From: JACVRW01 sp036407035
GTDB lineage: Bacteria > Actinomycetota > Thermoleophilia > Solirubrobacterales > Thermoleophilaceae
Assembly: GCA_036407035.1 (NCBI GenBank)
Contig: DASXAA010000084.1
Coordinates: 1-15,689 of the forward strand
Length of the DNA: 15,689 nucleotides
Direction: 5' to 3'
Shown here: piece after piece, positions 15,031-15,689 of the stretch
Layout of the letters: every line of letters starts with the position of its first letter
How positions within the stretch are numbered: position 1 is the stretch's first letter
Position numbers and translations under genes: made by a program
The notes under the pieces: generated by a model
What the model was told of the DNA's origin: nothing
Seen by the model: only the letters and a program-made list of their open reading frames with translations
Databases searched by the model: none

Positions 15031-15657
15031 ATGCAGGTGACCGTTCGCCTGTTCGCGATGCTGCGCGAGCGCGCCGGGGCGGGCTCCGTGACGCTGTCGC
15101 TGCCCGAGGGCGCGCGCGTGCGCGACGCGCTCGACTCGCTCGCCGACCTGGCCGAGGGGATCCCGCTGGTGATGGCCGTCAACCGCGAGTACGCCTCCGA
15201 GGACCAGGTGCTCGACGCGGGCGACGAGCTGGCCCTGATCCCGCCGGTGAGCGGCGGGTCGGAGCCCTGGGCGCGCGTCAGCGAGGAGCCGCTGTCGCTG
15301 GAGTCGCTGGCCGAGCGCGTGCGCGACCCGCGCGCCGGCGCCGTGGTGACCTTCTCGGGCGTCACGCGCGAGGTGGCTCGGCTCGACTACGAGGCCTACG
15401 TGGAGATGGCGTCGGAGCGTCTGGCCGAGATCGCCCGCGAGGCGGTCGAGCGCCACGGGCTCTGCGCCGCGGCGGTGGAGCACCGCGTCGGCGAGGTGCC
15501 GGTGTCGGAGCCGAGCGTGATCGTGGCGGCGTCGGCGCCGCACCGCGGCGAGGCCTTCGCGGGCGCCCGCGAGATCATCGACCGGGTCAAGGCCGAGGCG
15601 CCTATCTGGAAGAAGGAGGAGGAGCGCTGGGTGGAAGGGTCGACCCCGCCGCGCTGA
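15031..15657 (+). CDS. moaX: MoaD-MoaE fusion, molybdopterin synthase
   Basis: A 208-aa fusion of both molybdopterin synthase subunits, which convert precursor Z (cPMP) to molybdopterin in the cytosol. Residues 1-76 are MoaD (ubiquitin-like, MQVTVRLFAMLRERAG), ending in PPVSGG; residues 77-208 are MoaE. The Gly75-Gly76 pair must be a free C-terminus to be thiocarboxylated. The mycobacterial fusion MoaX is reported to be cleaved after the Gly-Gly, and here too a Ser follows (GG-S77). In the MoaE half, Arg113, His171-Arg172, Lys187 and Lys194 (VKAEAPIWKKEE) match the E. coli active-site residues. The loop after GVTRE is shorter than in E. coli MoaE: the usual HN-x-x-G-x-x-V stretch is missing and LDYEAYVEMA follows directly. 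No other molybdenum cofactor gene is in the window. Confidence 0.9.
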   Translation: MQVTVRLFAMLRERAGAGSVTLSLPEGARVRDALDSLADLAEGIPLVMAVNREYASEDQVLDAGDELALIPPVSGGSEPWARVSEEPLSLESLAERVRDPRAGAVVTFSGVTREVARLDYEAYVEMASERLAEIAREAVERHGLCAAAVEHRVGEVPVSEPSVIVAASAPHRGEAFAGAREIIDRVKAEAPIWKKEEERWVEGSTPPR

Positions 15658-15689
15658 GCGCGCCGGCGAGCGATCCCAGCAGCAGGTCG

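Noticed and set aside
15602..15689. Possible 3' end of a minus-strand gene entering from the right edge (DLLLGSLAGALSAAGST, then a stop at 15602-15604)
   Set aside because: It is only 28 codons, overlaps the MoaE end by about 55 bases, and cannot be told from chance. The plus strand is also open in another frame here (GGRVDPAALSAPAS).

Overview
The window is GC-rich, gene-dense DNA with very short intergenic gaps, many GTG/TTG starts and start/stop overlaps. With Tat-exported proteins, a propionyl-CoA carboxylase-type beta subunit, a stand-alone methylmalonyl-CoA mutase catalytic subunit and a MoaD-MoaE fusion, this suggests a high-GC actinobacterium, perhaps of the Thermoleophilia (Solirubrobacter/Conexibacter-like). 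The lineage is inferred from gene style only. Sixteen genes are called. I saw no rRNA, tRNA, CRISPR array or insertion sequence. No stretch longer than about 110 bases lacks a gene.

Left part (1-3189): an envelope pair (a proline-rich single-pass protein and an exported Ig/fibronectin-type protein, joined by a GTGA overlap), then an ACS-family MFS transporter. Next (3202-5877) is a small divergent locus. A MocR-type regulator (GntR winged helix plus aminotransferase fold) faces an AhpD-like CxxC protein that overlaps an isocitrate lyase/PEP mutase-family enzyme. The regulator probably controls that pair.

Middle (5885-11269, minus strand): an E/P-rich protein with an SRPBCC-like head, two tandem Tat-exported sulfatase-fold proteins, and the acyl-CoA carboxylase beta subunit. 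Both sulfatase-like proteins carry Thr where true sulfatases carry the Cys/Ser converted to formylglycine, so they are probably not ordinary sulfatases. A class I methyltransferase diverges from the E/P-rich gene and converges on an orphan Xre/MbcA/ParS-type antitoxin-like protein, which has a conspicuous AT-rich upstream repeat/palindrome region.

Right part (12570-15657): a small exported four-Cys protein (DUF6636-like) overlaps the end of a methylmalonyl-CoA mutase large subunit that has the Tyr/Arg/His active-site set but no B12 domain. A divergent SnoaL/NTF2-like protein and a MoaD-MoaE fusion follow. The carboxylase and the mutase would act consecutively in propionyl-CoA to succinyl-CoA conversion, though their partner subunits are not in the window.

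A recurrent signal across the window is a TANNNT hexamer 6-9 bases before the start codon of seven genes, mostly without a Shine-Dalgarno sequence. In contrast, three genes with clear Shine-Dalgarno sequences (two of them TTG starts) lack it. This fits extensive leaderless transcription.
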